A stretch of DNA of 64,000 nt from Prauserella marina (GTDB taxonomy: Bacteria; Actinomycetota; Actinomycetes; Mycobacteriales; Pseudonocardiaceae): contig NZ_CP016353.1 in NCBI RefSeq assembly GCF_002240355.1, positions 6,673,001 through 6,737,000 on the forward strand, written 5' to 3'. The translations under genes were made by a program, and so were the position numbers. Below, piece after piece: positions 8,436-19,632 of the stretch (the first letter of the stretch is position 1; each line of letters begins with the position of its first letter). Below the pieces are notes generated by a model. That model ran no database searches. It was given only the letters and a program-made list of their open reading frames with translations, and was not told the origin of the DNA.

Positions 8436-9637
8436 CAAGCCCCCCTGTCTCGCAACAGTGCGGTGATCTCCGGCCGCGGGTCGTGCTTCGCGACCGTCTC
8501 GGCATAGTTTTCCAGCGCGGCCTTGGCCTTGCTGTCCACCTTGGCCGGGATGACGACCTGCAATGTGACGAGCAGATCGCCCTGGCTCCCGTCGCGCTTC
8601 GCGATGCCCTTGCCTCGCACGCGCAGGACCCTGCCGTTCGCGGTGCCCGACGGCACCTTGAGCGACACCTTCGAGTCCAGGGTAGGCACGGTGACCGTGC
8701 TGCCAAGGACCAGTTCGGTGAACTCGACGGGCAACGAGATCGTCAGGTCGTTGCCGGAACGGCCGAACACCGGATGCGGGTTGACGTGCACCCGCACGTA
8801 GAGGTCGCCAGCCGTCGCGCCACCCCTGCCGGGCTCGCCTTGCCCCGCGAGGCGGATGCGCTGGTTGTCGTCGACACCGGCAGGGATACGCACGGTCAGC
8901 GTCCTCGTGCGAGTGCTGATGCCATCGCCGTGACATTCAGGGCAGGGGTCGTCGATGATCGTGCCCCTTCCCCTGCAATCCCTGCACGGTTCGGAGAACG
9001 CGAACGCCCCCTGGCTTCTGTTGACGAGGCCCGCGCCCTGACAGGTCGGGCAGGTCCTCGGCTGGGTTCCCGGCCTCGCGCCGTTGCCTCCGCAGGTCGC
9101 GCAACTGGCCGGACTCGACAACCGCAACGGCAGGGTCGCGCCCTTGACCGCCTCAGCGAAGTCGATGCGGACATCGGTTTCGACGTCGGCGCCCCGCTGA
9201 CCGCGAGCGGCGGTGGGTTCTCCACCGCCCCTCCTGCCGAACAAGTTGCCGAGCATGTCGCCGAGTCCACCGAATCCGGTGCCACCGCCCGCGGCGGCAC
9301 CGCCCTGGCCGAAGATGTCGCCGAAGTCGAATCCACCTTGGCCGGGAGCCCCGCCGGGACCACCAGCGCCAGGGAAGCCGAAGCCACCTGGGCTGCCGGA
9401 GCCGAACAGGCTCCTCGCCTCGTCGTACTCCTTGCGCTTGTCGGCGTCGGAGAGCACGCCGTACGCCTCGGACACGGCCTTGAACTTCTGCTCGGCCTCG
9501 GGATTGCCCGGATTGGCATCCGGGTGGTTCTCCCTCGCGAGCTTCCGGTAGGCCTTCTTGATCTCGTCCTGTGAGGCGTCGGAGGAGACGCCCAACTCAC
9601 GGTAGAAGTCCTTACCGATCCACTCCCTGGCGCTCAT
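8435..9637 (-). CDS. dnaJ: DnaJ (Hsp40) co-chaperone
   Basis: 400 residues. J domain about 9-75 with the HPD tripeptide ([12 protein letters not shown]) that stimulates DnaK ATPase. A Gly/Phe-rich linker follows ([19 protein letters not shown]). The cysteine-rich zinc domain shows four CxxCxGxG-like repeats: [32 protein letters not shown]. The C-terminal substrate-binding domains begin about residue 240. This is the DnaJ1 type found in actinobacterial dnaK operons. It is 27 bases after grpE and overlaps hspR by one base. Confidence 0.97.
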   Translation of the reverse strand: MSAREWIGKDFYRELGVSSDASQDEIKKAYRKLARENHPDANPGNPEAEQKFKAVSEAYGVLSDADKRKEYDEARSLFGSGSPGGFGFPGAGGPGGAPGQGGFDFGDIFGQGGAAAGGGTGFGGLGDMLGNLFGRRGGGEPTAARGQRGADVETDVRIDFAEAVKGATLPLRLSSPASCATCGGNGARPGTQPRTCPTCQGAGLVNRSQGAFAFSEPCRDCRGRGTIIDDPCPECHGDGISTRTRTLTVRIPAGVDDNQRIRLAGQGEPGRGGATAGDLYVRVHVNPHPVFGRSGNDLTISLPVEFTELVLGSTVTVPTLDSKVSLKVPSGTANGRVLRVRGKGIAKRDGSQGDLLVTLQVVIPAKVDSKAKAALENYAETVAKHDPRPEITALLRDRGA

Positions 9638-9664
9638 CGGGCGTCCCTCCCTTCTCCGTCGTTG

Positions 9665-10353
9665 TCAGCGGGTGTGCTCATCGGCGTCGATGGGCAGTTC
9701 GCCACCGACCGGTGGGTCGACGGGTCCGTCGGCCGCCGACTCGCCACCCGGCTCGTGGTCGGTGACGCCGACAAGTGCCTCACGCAGCACCCTGTCGGCG
9801 AGCCGGTAGCCACGGCGAAGCACCATGGTGACCGTCGGACCTGCCACGTCGGGCGACGTGCTGTGCTGAACGGCCTCGTGCACGCTCGGGTCGAAGGGCT
9901 CGCCCTCCTTGCCGAACGATTCGAGGCCGACCCGCTCAAGCGCGCCGACGAACTTGTCGGCGACGGCCTTGAACGCACCCGTCAGGTCGCCGTGCGACTC
10001 GGCGCGCTCAAGGTCGTCGAGCAGCGGAAGCAGCTCGTTGACGACCGCCGCCTTGCCGCCCTCAGCGACCGATTCCTTGTCCCTGTCGACCCTGCGCCGG
10101 TAGTTGGCGTACTCGGCCTGGAGCCGCTGAAGGTCGGCGGTGCGCTCCTCAAGCTGCCGCTCAAGGTCGCTCGCGGGCGCAACGGACTCGTCGACCGTCT
10201 CCTCCCCGAGCTGCGGCCCCGGGGTGCCCTCCTCGGAGGGCACCTCCGTTGGCTGCTCGCGCAACTGCCCGGTCTCCGGATCGATCTTCCTGCGATCCCG
10301 GACGACCACTGGCTCCTGTACTGCCTCTTGCTCGGTGCCGTCGTATCGCTCTG

Positions 10354-10357
<4 letters not shown>
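9665..10357 (-). CDS. grpE: GrpE nucleotide exchange factor
   Basis: 230 residues, GTG start overlapping the dnaK stop (GTGA). The long helical coiled coil is seen at about 60-115 ([28 protein letters not shown]) and the GrpE signature further on ([37 protein letters not shown]). It releases ADP from DnaK so that substrate can leave. The N-terminal 50 residues are acidic and variable, as usual in actinobacterial GrpE. It lies between dnaK and dnaJ in one transcription unit. Confidence 0.96.
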
Positions 10358-12246
<1,889 letters not shown>

Positions 12247-12327
12247 TGTGAGTTCCCTCCTGCTTGCTTTCTTCTCTCGGTCAGCACTCCGACCAGGACT
12301 TTGCCGCCTGATCGAGCGCTGACCAGC

Positions 12328-12362
12328 ATTATCGCTTCCACATTGAGTGGGATCCACTCAAG
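12328..12362 (-). promoter_or_regulatory. dnaK promoter: HAIR box 1 with possible -10
   Basis: ATTGAGT-N7-ACTCAAG at 12342-12362 is a near-perfect HAIR box, about 95 bases upstream of dnaK. On the minus strand GATAAT (12333-12328) is a plausible -10, so bound HspR would cover the -35 zone. The -35 itself is not evident. Confidence 0.85.
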
Positions 12363-12397
12363 TTGTATCCGGAGCCCGCCCGGTCAGTCAAACCAGA

Positions 12398-12418
12398 CTT
12401 GAGCGAGCCCCGCTCAAT
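12398..12418 (-). promoter_or_regulatory. HAIR box 2 upstream of dnaK
   Basis: CTTGAGC-N7-GCTCAAT keeps the seven-base spacer of the HAIR consensus, with two changes in the arms. It is centred 56 bp upstream of box 1, allowing cooperative binding by two HspR units. Confidence 0.75.
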
Positions 12419-12472
12419 CTTTCTGCTCGTTCAACGCGCGAGCTCAGGGTCTTGTTCCCCGTCCACCGCCGG

Positions 12473-13189
12473 TCATGCGTTCTCGATCGTCACGTTGCCC
12501 GAGTTGGTGACCACGTCGAGCACCAGCTCGGCGGAGGGATCCGTGGCAATGCCGATCTCCCTGTCACCGCTGTCCGTCGAGCCCTCGACGCGGTAGGGAC
12601 CCCTCGGTACCGTGACCTCGATGTTGCCGCTGGCGGCGCTGGCAGAGACGTCCCGCGCTTCCGTCAGCTCCAGCGTCACGTTGCCCGACTTGACCTCAGC
12701 CTGCACAGTTCCCCCAAGGCCATTGCCGGAAACGTTGCCGGAATCGACGACCACGCTGACCGGCCCGGCCACATCGTCGACGGTCACGTTGCCGGAGTCG
12801 GCATGGACGTCGACGCTGCCGACCCCGCTGAAGGTCAAGTCACCCGAGTCGCCGCCGCCCCCGATGCTGGTCCCCACCGGCACGATGACCTCGTAGTCGA
12901 TCGAGCACGAGAATCCGCAGCTCTCCAGCCGTAACGTGCCATCCCGCATCGAGAAGAAGTCGCCTTCCGGGTCACTCCAGCGGTACTCGAAGTGCTGCCG
13001 GATCGTGGTCTCCTCGACGTCGGCGACCGTGATGTCGACGTCCCCCGCATCGGTCGCCAACTCGACGTGCCGCACCCGCTCCTGCACCGTGTGCTCCGCG
13101 TCCTTGTTCGATTCCGCCAGCACACCCGTCGCGATGGCGACACCGATGCCGACCATCACGACACCCCCGATCGCCAAACCGACCCGCAT
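12473..13189 (-). CDS. Exported DUF4097-type beta-solenoid protein
   Basis: 238 residues. The first 25 form a signal anchor (LAIGGVVMVGIGVAIATGVLA). The rest is built of short beta repeats marked by DSGNV/SGNVT/SGDLT (at least six copies), the hallmark of DUF4097/adhesin-like domains that fold as a stacked beta solenoid. Two close cysteines (CGFSC) near residue 92 could form a disulfide outside the membrane. Function unknown in the family. ATG with GGAGGGACTCAG upstream. It ends just beyond the dnaK promoter region; the two share direction but not a transcript, given the 226-base regulatory gap. Confidence 0.85.
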   Translation of the reverse strand: MRVGLAIGGVVMVGIGVAIATGVLAESNKDAEHTVQERVRHVELATDAGDVDITVADVEETTIRQHFEYRWSDPEGDFFSMRDGTLRLESCGFSCSIDYEVIVPVGTSIGGGGDSGDLTFSGVGSVDVHADSGNVTVDDVAGPVSVVVDSGNVSGNGLGGTVQAEVKSGNVTLELTEARDVSASAASGNIEVTVPRGPYRVEGSTDSGDREIGIATDPSAELVLDVVTNSGNVTIENA

Positions 13190-13368
13190 CTGAGTCCCTC
13201 CGCCGCAACTTCCCTGCGCGACACACGCTATGTGGCGCGGCCTGCCGATGACATCGGGGCGAACCCCCGAAAGACCCTGAGGTTGCCCCTACCCGAAGTC
13301 GGTGGTGCACCGGCCGGTGTCACTAGCCTGACCCCCAAGCGACAGATCAAGTTGAGGAGGACGACGAC

Positions 13369-13911
13369 ATGACAAGGGCGCAGAACCCCTACGACTCGTT
13401 GCCGCAGGTGCCATCCTTCACCGTGCGCAGCAACGACGTCTCCGAGGGGGAGACGCTGGCATCCCCTCACCTGAGCGGCATCTTCGGCGTGCCGGGCGGC
13501 GAGGACCGCTCTCCTCACCTCGTGTGGGAGGGCTTTCCCGCCGAGACGAAGAGCTTCGCGGTGACCTGCTTCGATCCCGACGCCCCCACCGGAAGCGGCT
13601 TCTGGCATTGGGCTGTCTTCAACATCCCCGCCTCGGTCACCGAACTCGCGTCGGGGGCGGGAGACGCGGCGGGCTCCGGACTGCCTTCGGGAGCGACGAC
13701 GCTGGCCGGTGACGGAAACGTGCGGCAGTACCTCGGCGCGGCGCCCCCTCCCGGGCACGGCCCGCACCGCTACATCTTCGCCGTGCACGCGCTCGACGTC
13801 GATTCGCTCGACATCCCGGGTGAGGCTCGCCCCGCGTTCCTCGGTTTCAACATGTTCGGCCACACGCTGGCTCGCGCGACGCTGACCGCTCTCTACGAGA
13901 ACAAGGGCTGA
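13369..13911 (+). CDS. YbhB/YbcL-type PEBP protein
   Basis: 180 residues, the size of bacterial phosphatidylethanolamine-binding (Raf-kinase-inhibitor-like) proteins. Motifs: SPHLVWEGFP, VTCFDPDAPTGSGFWHWAVFNIPASV and GPHRYIFAVHALDVDSLDI, which form the conserved ligand pocket of the fold. It lacks a signal peptide and should be cytosolic. The biochemical role of bacterial members is unclear. The ATG has GAGGAGG upstream, and a strong terminator follows, so it is monocistronic. Confidence 0.93.
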   Translation: MTRAQNPYDSLPQVPSFTVRSNDVSEGETLASPHLSGIFGVPGGEDRSPHLVWEGFPAETKSFAVTCFDPDAPTGSGFWHWAVFNIPASVTELASGAGDAAGSGLPSGATTLAGDGNVRQYLGAAPPPGHGPHRYIFAVHALDVDSLDIPGEARPAFLGFNMFGHTLARATLTALYENKG

Positions 13912-13921
13912 ACCGGCTCGC

Positions 13922-13957
13922 GGGGCGGCAGGCGCCGACCACCTCGCCTGCCGCCCC
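13922..13957 (+). terminator. Terminator after the PEBP gene
   Basis: GGGGCGGCAGGCG and its exact complement (13-bp stem, 10-nt loop) 11 bases past the stop codon, followed by TTC. Confidence 0.8.
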
Positions 13958-14107
13958 TTCGGGCCGTGTTCGGTGCCGAATTCCCGATCGATGAAATCCT
14001 CGGCGTTGACCGGCATTCGCCGACGTCCGACGATCAAGTGACGACCTGAACGGGCCTTTCGGCTCGTTCGAGCCGACCACCACCGTCGACGACGACGAGG
14101 AGCGCCG

Positions 14108-15133
14108 ATGAAGGCCGTCCGTCTGCACGAGTATGACAAGCGCCCCGTGGTCGAGGAAGTTCCCGAACCGCGCATCGGCGGACCGCTCGACGTACTCGTC
14201 GAGATCGGTGGCGCCGGACTGTGCCGCACCGATCTGCACATCGTCGAAGGGCAGTGGGAGGAAAAGTCCGGGGTCCGGCTTCCCTACACGATCGGACATG
14301 AGAACGCTGGCTGGGTACGGGAAATCGGCTCCGCTGTGTCCAATGTGGCCGTTGGTGATCCCGTCATTCTGCATCCGCTGGCCACCTGCGGTCTGTGCAG
14401 AGCATGCAGGGCGGGTGACGACGTGCACTGCTCGAACTCCACCTTCCCCGGTATCGACAGCGACGGCGGCATGGCCGAGTTGCTGCTCACGAACGCCCGT
14501 TCGGTCGTCACGCTCGACCCAGCGCTTCGCCCTGCCGACGTCGCCGCGCTCGCCGACGCGGGCCTGACCGCCTATCACGCCGTCCGCAAGGCGATCCCGT
14601 TGCTGTACCCGGGAACCAAGGTCGTCGTGATCGGCGCGGGCGGGCTCGGCCACATCGGGGTGCAGTGCCTCGTCGCGCTCACCTCCTCGGAGATCATCGT
14701 CGTCGACCGTTCACCGGAAGCGCTCGAACTGGCAGCCGGATACGGTGCCGCGCACCCGGTGCTCGCCGACGGTTCCCACGTGGAGGCGGTCGCCGAGCTG
14801 ACGGGCGGCGAAGGCGCGCACGTCGTACTCGACTTCGTCGGCGAGAAGGGCGCTGAACGCGACGCGGTCGCCATGCTCAGAAGAGCCGGTTCCTACTTCG
14901 TCATCGGCTACGGAGGAAGCCTCGACATTCCCACCATCGACATCATCTCCAGTGAGATCAACGTGATCGGCAATCTCGTCGGCAGCTACAACGATCTCGC
15001 GGAACTGATGAGTCTCGCGGCGTCCGGCAAGGTCAGTCTGCACACGACGACCTATCCACTCGATGCCGTCAACGGGGCGATGGACGATCTCGACAACGGA
15101 CGGCTGACGGGCCGCGGAATTCTCGTACCGTGA
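14108..15133 (+). CDS. Zinc-dependent NAD alcohol dehydrogenase
   Basis: 341 residues, medium-chain dehydrogenase family. Catalytic zinc ligands: Cys in GLCRTDLH and the GHENAGWV histidine/glutamate. The structural zinc lobe has four cysteines in CGLCRACRAGDDVHC. The Rossmann motif is VIGAGGLGHIG, with Asp in IIVVDRSP favouring NAD. It oxidises an alcohol to an aldehyde or ketone. Close relatives sit in actinobacterial propane/acetone oxidation clusters (prm/mim). It is the first gene of a four-gene operon, with GAGGAG before its ATG and only 15 bases to the next gene. The monooxygenase genes usually found beside it are not here. Confidence 0.92.
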   Translation: MKAVRLHEYDKRPVVEEVPEPRIGGPLDVLVEIGGAGLCRTDLHIVEGQWEEKSGVRLPYTIGHENAGWVREIGSAVSNVAVGDPVILHPLATCGLCRACRAGDDVHCSNSTFPGIDSDGGMAELLLTNARSVVTLDPALRPADVAALADAGLTAYHAVRKAIPLLYPGTKVVVIGAGGLGHIGVQCLVALTSSEIIVVDRSPEALELAAGYGAAHPVLADGSHVEAVAELTGGEGAHVVLDFVGEKGAERDAVAMLRRAGSYFVIGYGGSLDIPTIDIISSEINVIGNLVGSYNDLAELMSLAASGKVSLHTTTYPLDAVNGAMDDLDNGRLTGRGILVP

Positions 15134-15148
15134 AGGGAGCTTGTCGCA

Positions 15149-16189
15149 ATGTATGAAAAGGACGGCGAACGCTACTTCATCGTCGACAGTCACATCCATG
15201 CATGGGACGGGAGGCCGTCGAACCAGGCCAACCGCTATGGCGAAGGCTTCATCAACTGTTTTTACGACTACCACCGCAACCTTTCACCCGAGAGCGAGTT
15301 GTGGTCGCTCAAGGAGTTCTGGCAGCAGAGCGAAGAGCGGATCATGCACGACCTCTTCGAGGTCGGATACGTCGACAAGGCGATCTTCCAGCCGACCTAC
15401 CTCACCGACTTCTTCGTCAACGGCTTCAACACGACGGAACAGGACGGTGCGCTCGCCGAGAAGCACCCCGACCGGTTCATCGTCAACGGCTCGTGGGATC
15501 CGAGGGACGGCGAGGCGGGACTCGACCGGCTCGAAGAACTCGCGGCGCGGTGGAGCCTCAAGGGCATCAAGCTCTACACGGCGGAGTGGAAGGGCGAGTC
15601 GAAGGGCTGGAAGCTGTCGGATCCATGGTCGTACAGGTACCTCGAAAAGTGCCAGGAACTGGGAATCCGCAACATTCATGTCCACAAGGGACCGACGATC
15701 TATCCGCTCAACAGGGACGCCTTCGATGTCGCCGATGTCGATGACGTCGCGAGCGCGTTCCCCGAACTGCGGTTCATCGTCGAGCACGTCGGACTTCCCC
15801 GGCTTGAGGACTTCTGCTGGATCGCGACGCAGGAACCGAACGTGTACGGAGGGCTCGCGGTCGCGATGCCGTTCATCCACAGCCGCCCGCGCTATTTCGC
15901 GCAGATCATCGGCGAACTGTTGTACTGGCTGGACGAGAACCGCATCACCTTCGCGAGCGACTACGCGATCTGGACTCCGAAGTGGCTCGTGGAGTCCTTT
16001 GTGGACTTTCAGATTCCCGAGGACATGCAGGGCGAACTCGGCGCGCTGACCACTGATGTGAAGCGCAAGATACTCGGCCTCAACGCTGCGAAGCTCTACG
16101 ACATCGACGTGCCGCCGGAACTGGACGTCGCGCCAGAGCCGACGGATTCGGGCGAGGCCGTGGGCTCTGCGCCGAAGGTGCCGGCATGA
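15149..16189 (+). CDS. Amidohydrolase-family (TIM-barrel) metal hydrolase
   Basis: 346 residues. DSHIHAWDG near residue 16 gives the HxH metal ligands; later HVHKGPT, FIVEHVG and the terminal FASDYAIW Asp complete the amidohydrolase-2 pattern. Members of this subgroup sit next to the alcohol dehydrogenase in propane monooxygenase loci of Mycobacterium and Rhodococcus, where their job is undefined (maturation or product handling has been suggested). The last 20 residues are a Pro/Glu-rich tail. Its stop overlaps the next ATG by four bases. The substrate cannot be read from the sequence. Confidence 0.88.
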   Translation: MYEKDGERYFIVDSHIHAWDGRPSNQANRYGEGFINCFYDYHRNLSPESELWSLKEFWQQSEERIMHDLFEVGYVDKAIFQPTYLTDFFVNGFNTTEQDGALAEKHPDRFIVNGSWDPRDGEAGLDRLEELAARWSLKGIKLYTAEWKGESKGWKLSDPWSYRYLEKCQELGIRNIHVHKGPTIYPLNRDAFDVADVDDVASAFPELRFIVEHVGLPRLEDFCWIATQEPNVYGGLAVAMPFIHSRPRYFAQIIGELLYWLDENRITFASDYAIWTPKWLVESFVDFQIPEDMQGELGALTTDVKRKILGLNAAKLYDIDVPPELDVAPEPTDSGEAVGSAPKVPA

Positions 16190-16869
16190 ACGTCCTCGCC
16201 GCGCTCGGCACGGTCCGTGATCCCGAACTGGACGAGCCCATCACCGAACTGGGGTTCGTCAGCGAGTGGAGCGTCGACGGCGGTCACGTCGTCGTCCGGC
16301 TGCGGCTGCCGACGTACTTCTGTGCCCCCAACTTCGCCTACCTGATGGTCGCCGACGCCAACGACGCCGTGCTCGCCCTGCCAGGGGTCACGTCGGCCGA
16401 CGTGAAGCTGGAAGACCATTTCGCGGCCGACGCCATCAACGCCGGTGTCGCCGACCAGACCGGATTCGTCGGCGCGTTTCCCGAGCAGGCGGTCGAAGAA
16501 CTGACCGAGCTGCGGATGACCTTCAAACGAAAGGCCTACCTCGCGAGCCTCGACCGGCTCGCCAGAAAACTCGACCGCGAAGGAAAACCACTGCCGGACA
16601 CTCTCGGTGAACTCGCCGACTGCGCCGAGCGAACCGGGCTGCTGCGAAGGCGCGCCGACCTCGGTCTGTCCTGCGACGAGGCGGCCCCGCTTCTGCTCGA
16701 CGAGTACGGCGAGCCGATTCCGGTCGCACGCTCGGCACTCAAGCTGCGCTTCGCCCGCGCGGTGCGGGTCAGCGTCGACGGCAACGCCGCGTTCTGCAGA
16801 GGGCTGCTGACCACTCGTTATCCCCATGGCGCCCAGCACGCCGACACGTATGCTGGGGGCCGCGGGTAA
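16186..16869 (+). CDS. DUF59/MIP18-like iron-sulfur assembly-type protein
   Basis: 227 residues. The first 85 match the DUF59 fold (GTVRDPELDEPITELGFVSEW; RLPTYFCAPNFAYL; LPGVTSADVKLE), with one cysteine at the metal-site loop. The remaining 140 residues are an extension with no named domain, including CDEAAPLLLDEYGEPIP and two further cysteines. DUF59 proteins help load Fe-S or diiron centres. Such long versions accompany diiron monooxygenases in propane-oxidation clusters. Translationally coupled to the amidohydrolase (ATGA). Confidence 0.82.
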   Translation: MNVLAALGTVRDPELDEPITELGFVSEWSVDGGHVVVRLRLPTYFCAPNFAYLMVADANDAVLALPGVTSADVKLEDHFAADAINAGVADQTGFVGAFPEQAVEELTELRMTFKRKAYLASLDRLARKLDREGKPLPDTLGELADCAERTGLLRRRADLGLSCDEAAPLLLDEYGEPIPVARSALKLRFARAVRVSVDGNAAFCRGLLTTRYPHGAQHADTYAGGRG

Positions 16870-16908
16870 CCGGAGTTCAGTGGCGAACTGCGGAGCGGGA
16901 GGTGCGCT

Positions 16909-17697
16909 GTGCCGGAGGACGACGACAAGCGACCCAGCGGACTGATCGGCTCCGCACAGCGAGCACTCAGAGTGCTCGAAGTCGTCGCTTCGGCTGGCGA
17001 CGGCATCACGGCCAAGGCCGTCGCGAGGCGCGCCGGATTCAAGCTCTCGACGACCTATCACCTGCTCAACACCCTTGTTCACGAGGGATATCTGATCCGG
17101 CTCGGTCACGGGAGAGGATTCGGGCTCGGCTACAAGCTCGGCGGGCTCTACCACCGGCTGTGCGCCGAACTCGACGTCGACCAGGTACTGCGGGACGAAC
17201 TGGCGACGCTGCACCGGCGGGCGGAGGCAGCCGCGTACTACACGGTGTTCAGGGACACCGAGGTCGTCGTGGCCGCCGTCGCCGATTCGCCGAGGTTCCC
17301 GAGGGCCGAACCGCTCAACTTCGGTTTCCACGAGGCGGCGCACGCGACGGCGTTCGGCAAGGTGCTGCTCGCCGCGCTGCCGAAGCGGACAAGGAAGGAC
17401 TACCTCGTCGGCGCGGGCATGCCACGGCTCACCGAGCGCACCACGGTGCGTGAAGAGGAGCTGGACACCGAGTTGGAGCACGTGCGGGATTCGGGCATGG
17501 CGCTGGAGATCGAGGAGTTCCAGCCTGAGCTGGCCTGCCTCTCCGCGCCGGTGTTCGGCGCCGACAACAAGGTGATGGGTGCCGTCGCTTTCTCGGTACC
17601 CGCCACGCAATTCGCCTCTCGACGGTGGGAGCTGGAGCGCGCGGCTCGTGCGGGAGCCGCGCGGTTCACCTATGTCCTCGCAGCCAACCCGGATTAA
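16909..17697 (+). CDS. IclR-family transcriptional regulator
   Basis: 262 residues. The N-terminal winged helix (about 15-75: GSAQRALRVLEVVASAGDGITAKAVARRAGFKLSTTYHLLNTL) is followed by the IclR effector domain with HATAFGKVLLAALP and the MALEIEEFQPELACLSAPVF segment. GTG start with GGGAGGTG upstream, 39 bases after the DUF59 gene, so it is probably co-transcribed and controls this operon in response to a carboxylic or aromatic ligand. An inverted repeat 18 bases past its stop may be an operator for it or for the next gene. Confidence 0.92.
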   Translation: MPEDDDKRPSGLIGSAQRALRVLEVVASAGDGITAKAVARRAGFKLSTTYHLLNTLVHEGYLIRLGHGRGFGLGYKLGGLYHRLCAELDVDQVLRDELATLHRRAEAAAYYTVFRDTEVVVAAVADSPRFPRAEPLNFGFHEAAHATAFGKVLLAALPKRTRKDYLVGAGMPRLTERTTVREEELDTELEHVRDSGMALEIEEFQPELACLSAPVFGADNKVMGAVAFSVPATQFASRRWELERAARAGAARFTYVLAANPD

Positions 17698-17714
17698 CTC
17701 AAGCAAAGAATCTA

Positions 17715-17735
17715 TTTACAGTCGGGAACTGTAAA
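17715..17735. promoter_or_regulatory. Perfect 8-bp inverted repeat before the VWA gene
   Basis: TTTACAGT-CGGGA-ACTGTAAA lies between the iclR-type gene and the VWA gene, 50 bases before the latter's ATG. The A+T-rich stem makes a poor terminator, so an operator is more likely. The binding protein is unknown. Confidence 0.45.
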
Positions 17736-17784
17736 GCCTGCCCGCTCGTCGCATGCACAGCAACGACGAGTGAGGAGTTCGCCC

Positions 17785-19632
17785 ATGGGGGCACGACGAA
17801 AAGCATGCGTCGCCATGCTGGCCGCGGTCGCCGTCATCACCATCGGCCGACCCTCGGCAGCACAACCACCCGCCGAGGAAGCCGTTTTCGGCTCGATCAT
17901 GTTCGTGCTGGACGCGTCCAACTCGATGACCGCACCCATGGACGAGGGCGGAACGCGGATGGACGCGGCGAAGGCGGCGATGGACACGCTCATCGACAAG
18001 CTTCCCGTCAACGTCGGCGTCGGCCTCCAGGTCTACGGATCGGGGACCGGAGACAGCGCGGCCGAGAAGGAAGCGGGCTGCCAGGACGTACGCACCCTGC
18101 AAGAGGTCGGGCCGCCGGACAAGGACGCACTGCACGCCCAGGTCGCCGACGTCCAGCCGCGCGGATACACGCCCATCGGAACGGCACTGACCTCGGCTGC
18201 CGACGAACTCCCCGAGGACGGCCCTCGGGCGATCGTGCTGATCTCCGACGGCATCGACACGTGCGCCCCGCCCGCCCCGTGCGACGTGGCACGAGACCTC
18301 GACGGCGCGGCCGTCGACCTCGCGGTACACGCGGTCGGCTTCCAGGTCGACGAGGAAGCGAGGGACGAACTCGACTGCGTCGCGGGCGAGACGGGCGGCG
18401 AGTACCACGACGCACCCGATGCCGACGCGCTCGAAGACCTGCTGCCCGAACTCGCCAACAGGGCGCTGCGCTACTACGACGTCGAGGGCGAGCGGGTGAG
18501 CGGCACCGAACAGGTCGCGGAAGCGCCCTACCTGAAACCGGGGCAGTACACCGACTCCGTCGCCAAGAACACCGCGCACTACTACCGGGTTCACGTTCCG
18601 GAAGGCGCGACCGGCCATTTCACCGTCATCCACGTGATGAGCAAGGACAAGAAACGCACCGATTCCCGGGTGCGGCTCAGACTCCTGGACGGCGAACGCA
18701 GATTGTGCGGGGAGAACACGGGTTCGCGCGAGTACAACTACGACGGTCCCGAGACCGCGAGCGTGAGCTGGTCACCGGCCGACCCGCTGACGATGTGCGA
18801 CCCAGCGGGCCCTCACTACCTTGAGGTCGAGTGGGACAACGAGGCCGACTCGGCCTCCGACAACATCGAACTGCTCGTGTCGCTGGAGAAACCCGTCGAG
18901 GGGGACCAGGGTCACGCGCCGCAGACGCGGGGCGTGCCGTTCACGACGCCGCGGGGGGAGCAGGAGATCGCGTGGGGCGGCGGCTCGTTCAACACCGCCG
19001 CGCCGCTGCCCGGTACTGGACGCTACGTCGACAAGCTGAACTACAGCGAGTACAGCATCTACAAGGTGTGGGTCGACTGGGGACAGGCGCTGTCCTACCA
19101 GCTCAGAGTGAGTGGAGGAGAGCAGGGCAACGACGCGACCGTCGTCACCGAACTTCGGGGCCCCGCAAGGGAAACCTCCCGTGAGCACTGGTGGCGGTCC
19201 GCCGAGCACAACGGCGATTCCGTCGCGCTGGACAGCGTCAGCACGCCGAGGGTGTTCCACGCCAACAGGAACGGCGATGATCGAGTCCGGCCCGCGGCAC
19301 AGGCGGGCTGGTACTACATCGTCGTCAAGCTCAGCCCGGTGTGGAGCGATCCCAGCTCGTCACCCGACGAGCTCCCGACGTACGAACTTGCCGTCAACGT
19401 GACCGGCGGGCGCGTCGCCGGACCGGAGTACCGGGAGATGACCGTGCCCGAGGAGGCGCCGCCGCTTCCCGCGTCGCGAGCGAACTGGACTCCACCGGCT
19501 CTGGTTGCGGCGGCCAGAGCCGCTTCCGATCCGGGCTGGGCGTGGTGGATCGTCGGCGGGATCGGTGGTGCCGCGCTGATCGGCGGTACGGCGTTGGTGT
19601 TCGTCGTCCGTCACCGCGGTTTGAGGAGATAG
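17785..19632 (+). CDS. Secreted, membrane-anchored von Willebrand A domain protein
   Basis: 615 residues. Signal peptide at 1-26 ending PSAAQ. VWA domain about 35-215 with the MIDAS motif DASNS (43-47) and later metal-loop residues (YTPIGTAL; LISDGIDTC). The middle is a long beta-rich region, and the C-terminus is one membrane helix (WWIVGGIGGAALIGGTALVFVV) with a basic RHRGLRR tail. It should therefore face the outside, anchored at its C-terminus. VWA proteins mediate metal-dependent protein contacts. ATG 17785 is preferred over an upstream GTG because AGGAG lies 8 bases before it. Its end overlaps the convergent tetR-type gene by 22 bases. Confidence 0.88.
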   Translation: MGARRKACVAMLAAVAVITIGRPSAAQPPAEEAVFGSIMFVLDASNSMTAPMDEGGTRMDAAKAAMDTLIDKLPVNVGVGLQVYGSGTGDSAAEKEAGCQDVRTLQEVGPPDKDALHAQVADVQPRGYTPIGTALTSAADELPEDGPRAIVLISDGIDTCAPPAPCDVARDLDGAAVDLAVHAVGFQVDEEARDELDCVAGETGGEYHDAPDADALEDLLPELANRALRYYDVEGERVSGTEQVAEAPYLKPGQYTDSVAKNTAHYYRVHVPEGATGHFTVIHVMSKDKKRTDSRVRLRLLDGERRLCGENTGSREYNYDGPETASVSWSPADPLTMCDPAGPHYLEVEWDNEADSASDNIELLVSLEKPVEGDQGHAPQTRGVPFTTPRGEQEIAWGGGSFNTAAPLPGTGRYVDKLNYSEYSIYKVWVDWGQALSYQLRVSGGEQGNDATVVTELRGPARETSREHWWRSAEHNGDSVALDSVSTPRVFHANRNGDDRVRPAAQAGWYYIVVKLSPVWSDPSSSPDELPTYELAVNVTGGRVAGPEYREMTVPEEAPPLPASRANWTPPALVAAARAASDPGWAWWIVGGIGGAALIGGTALVFVVRHRGLRR

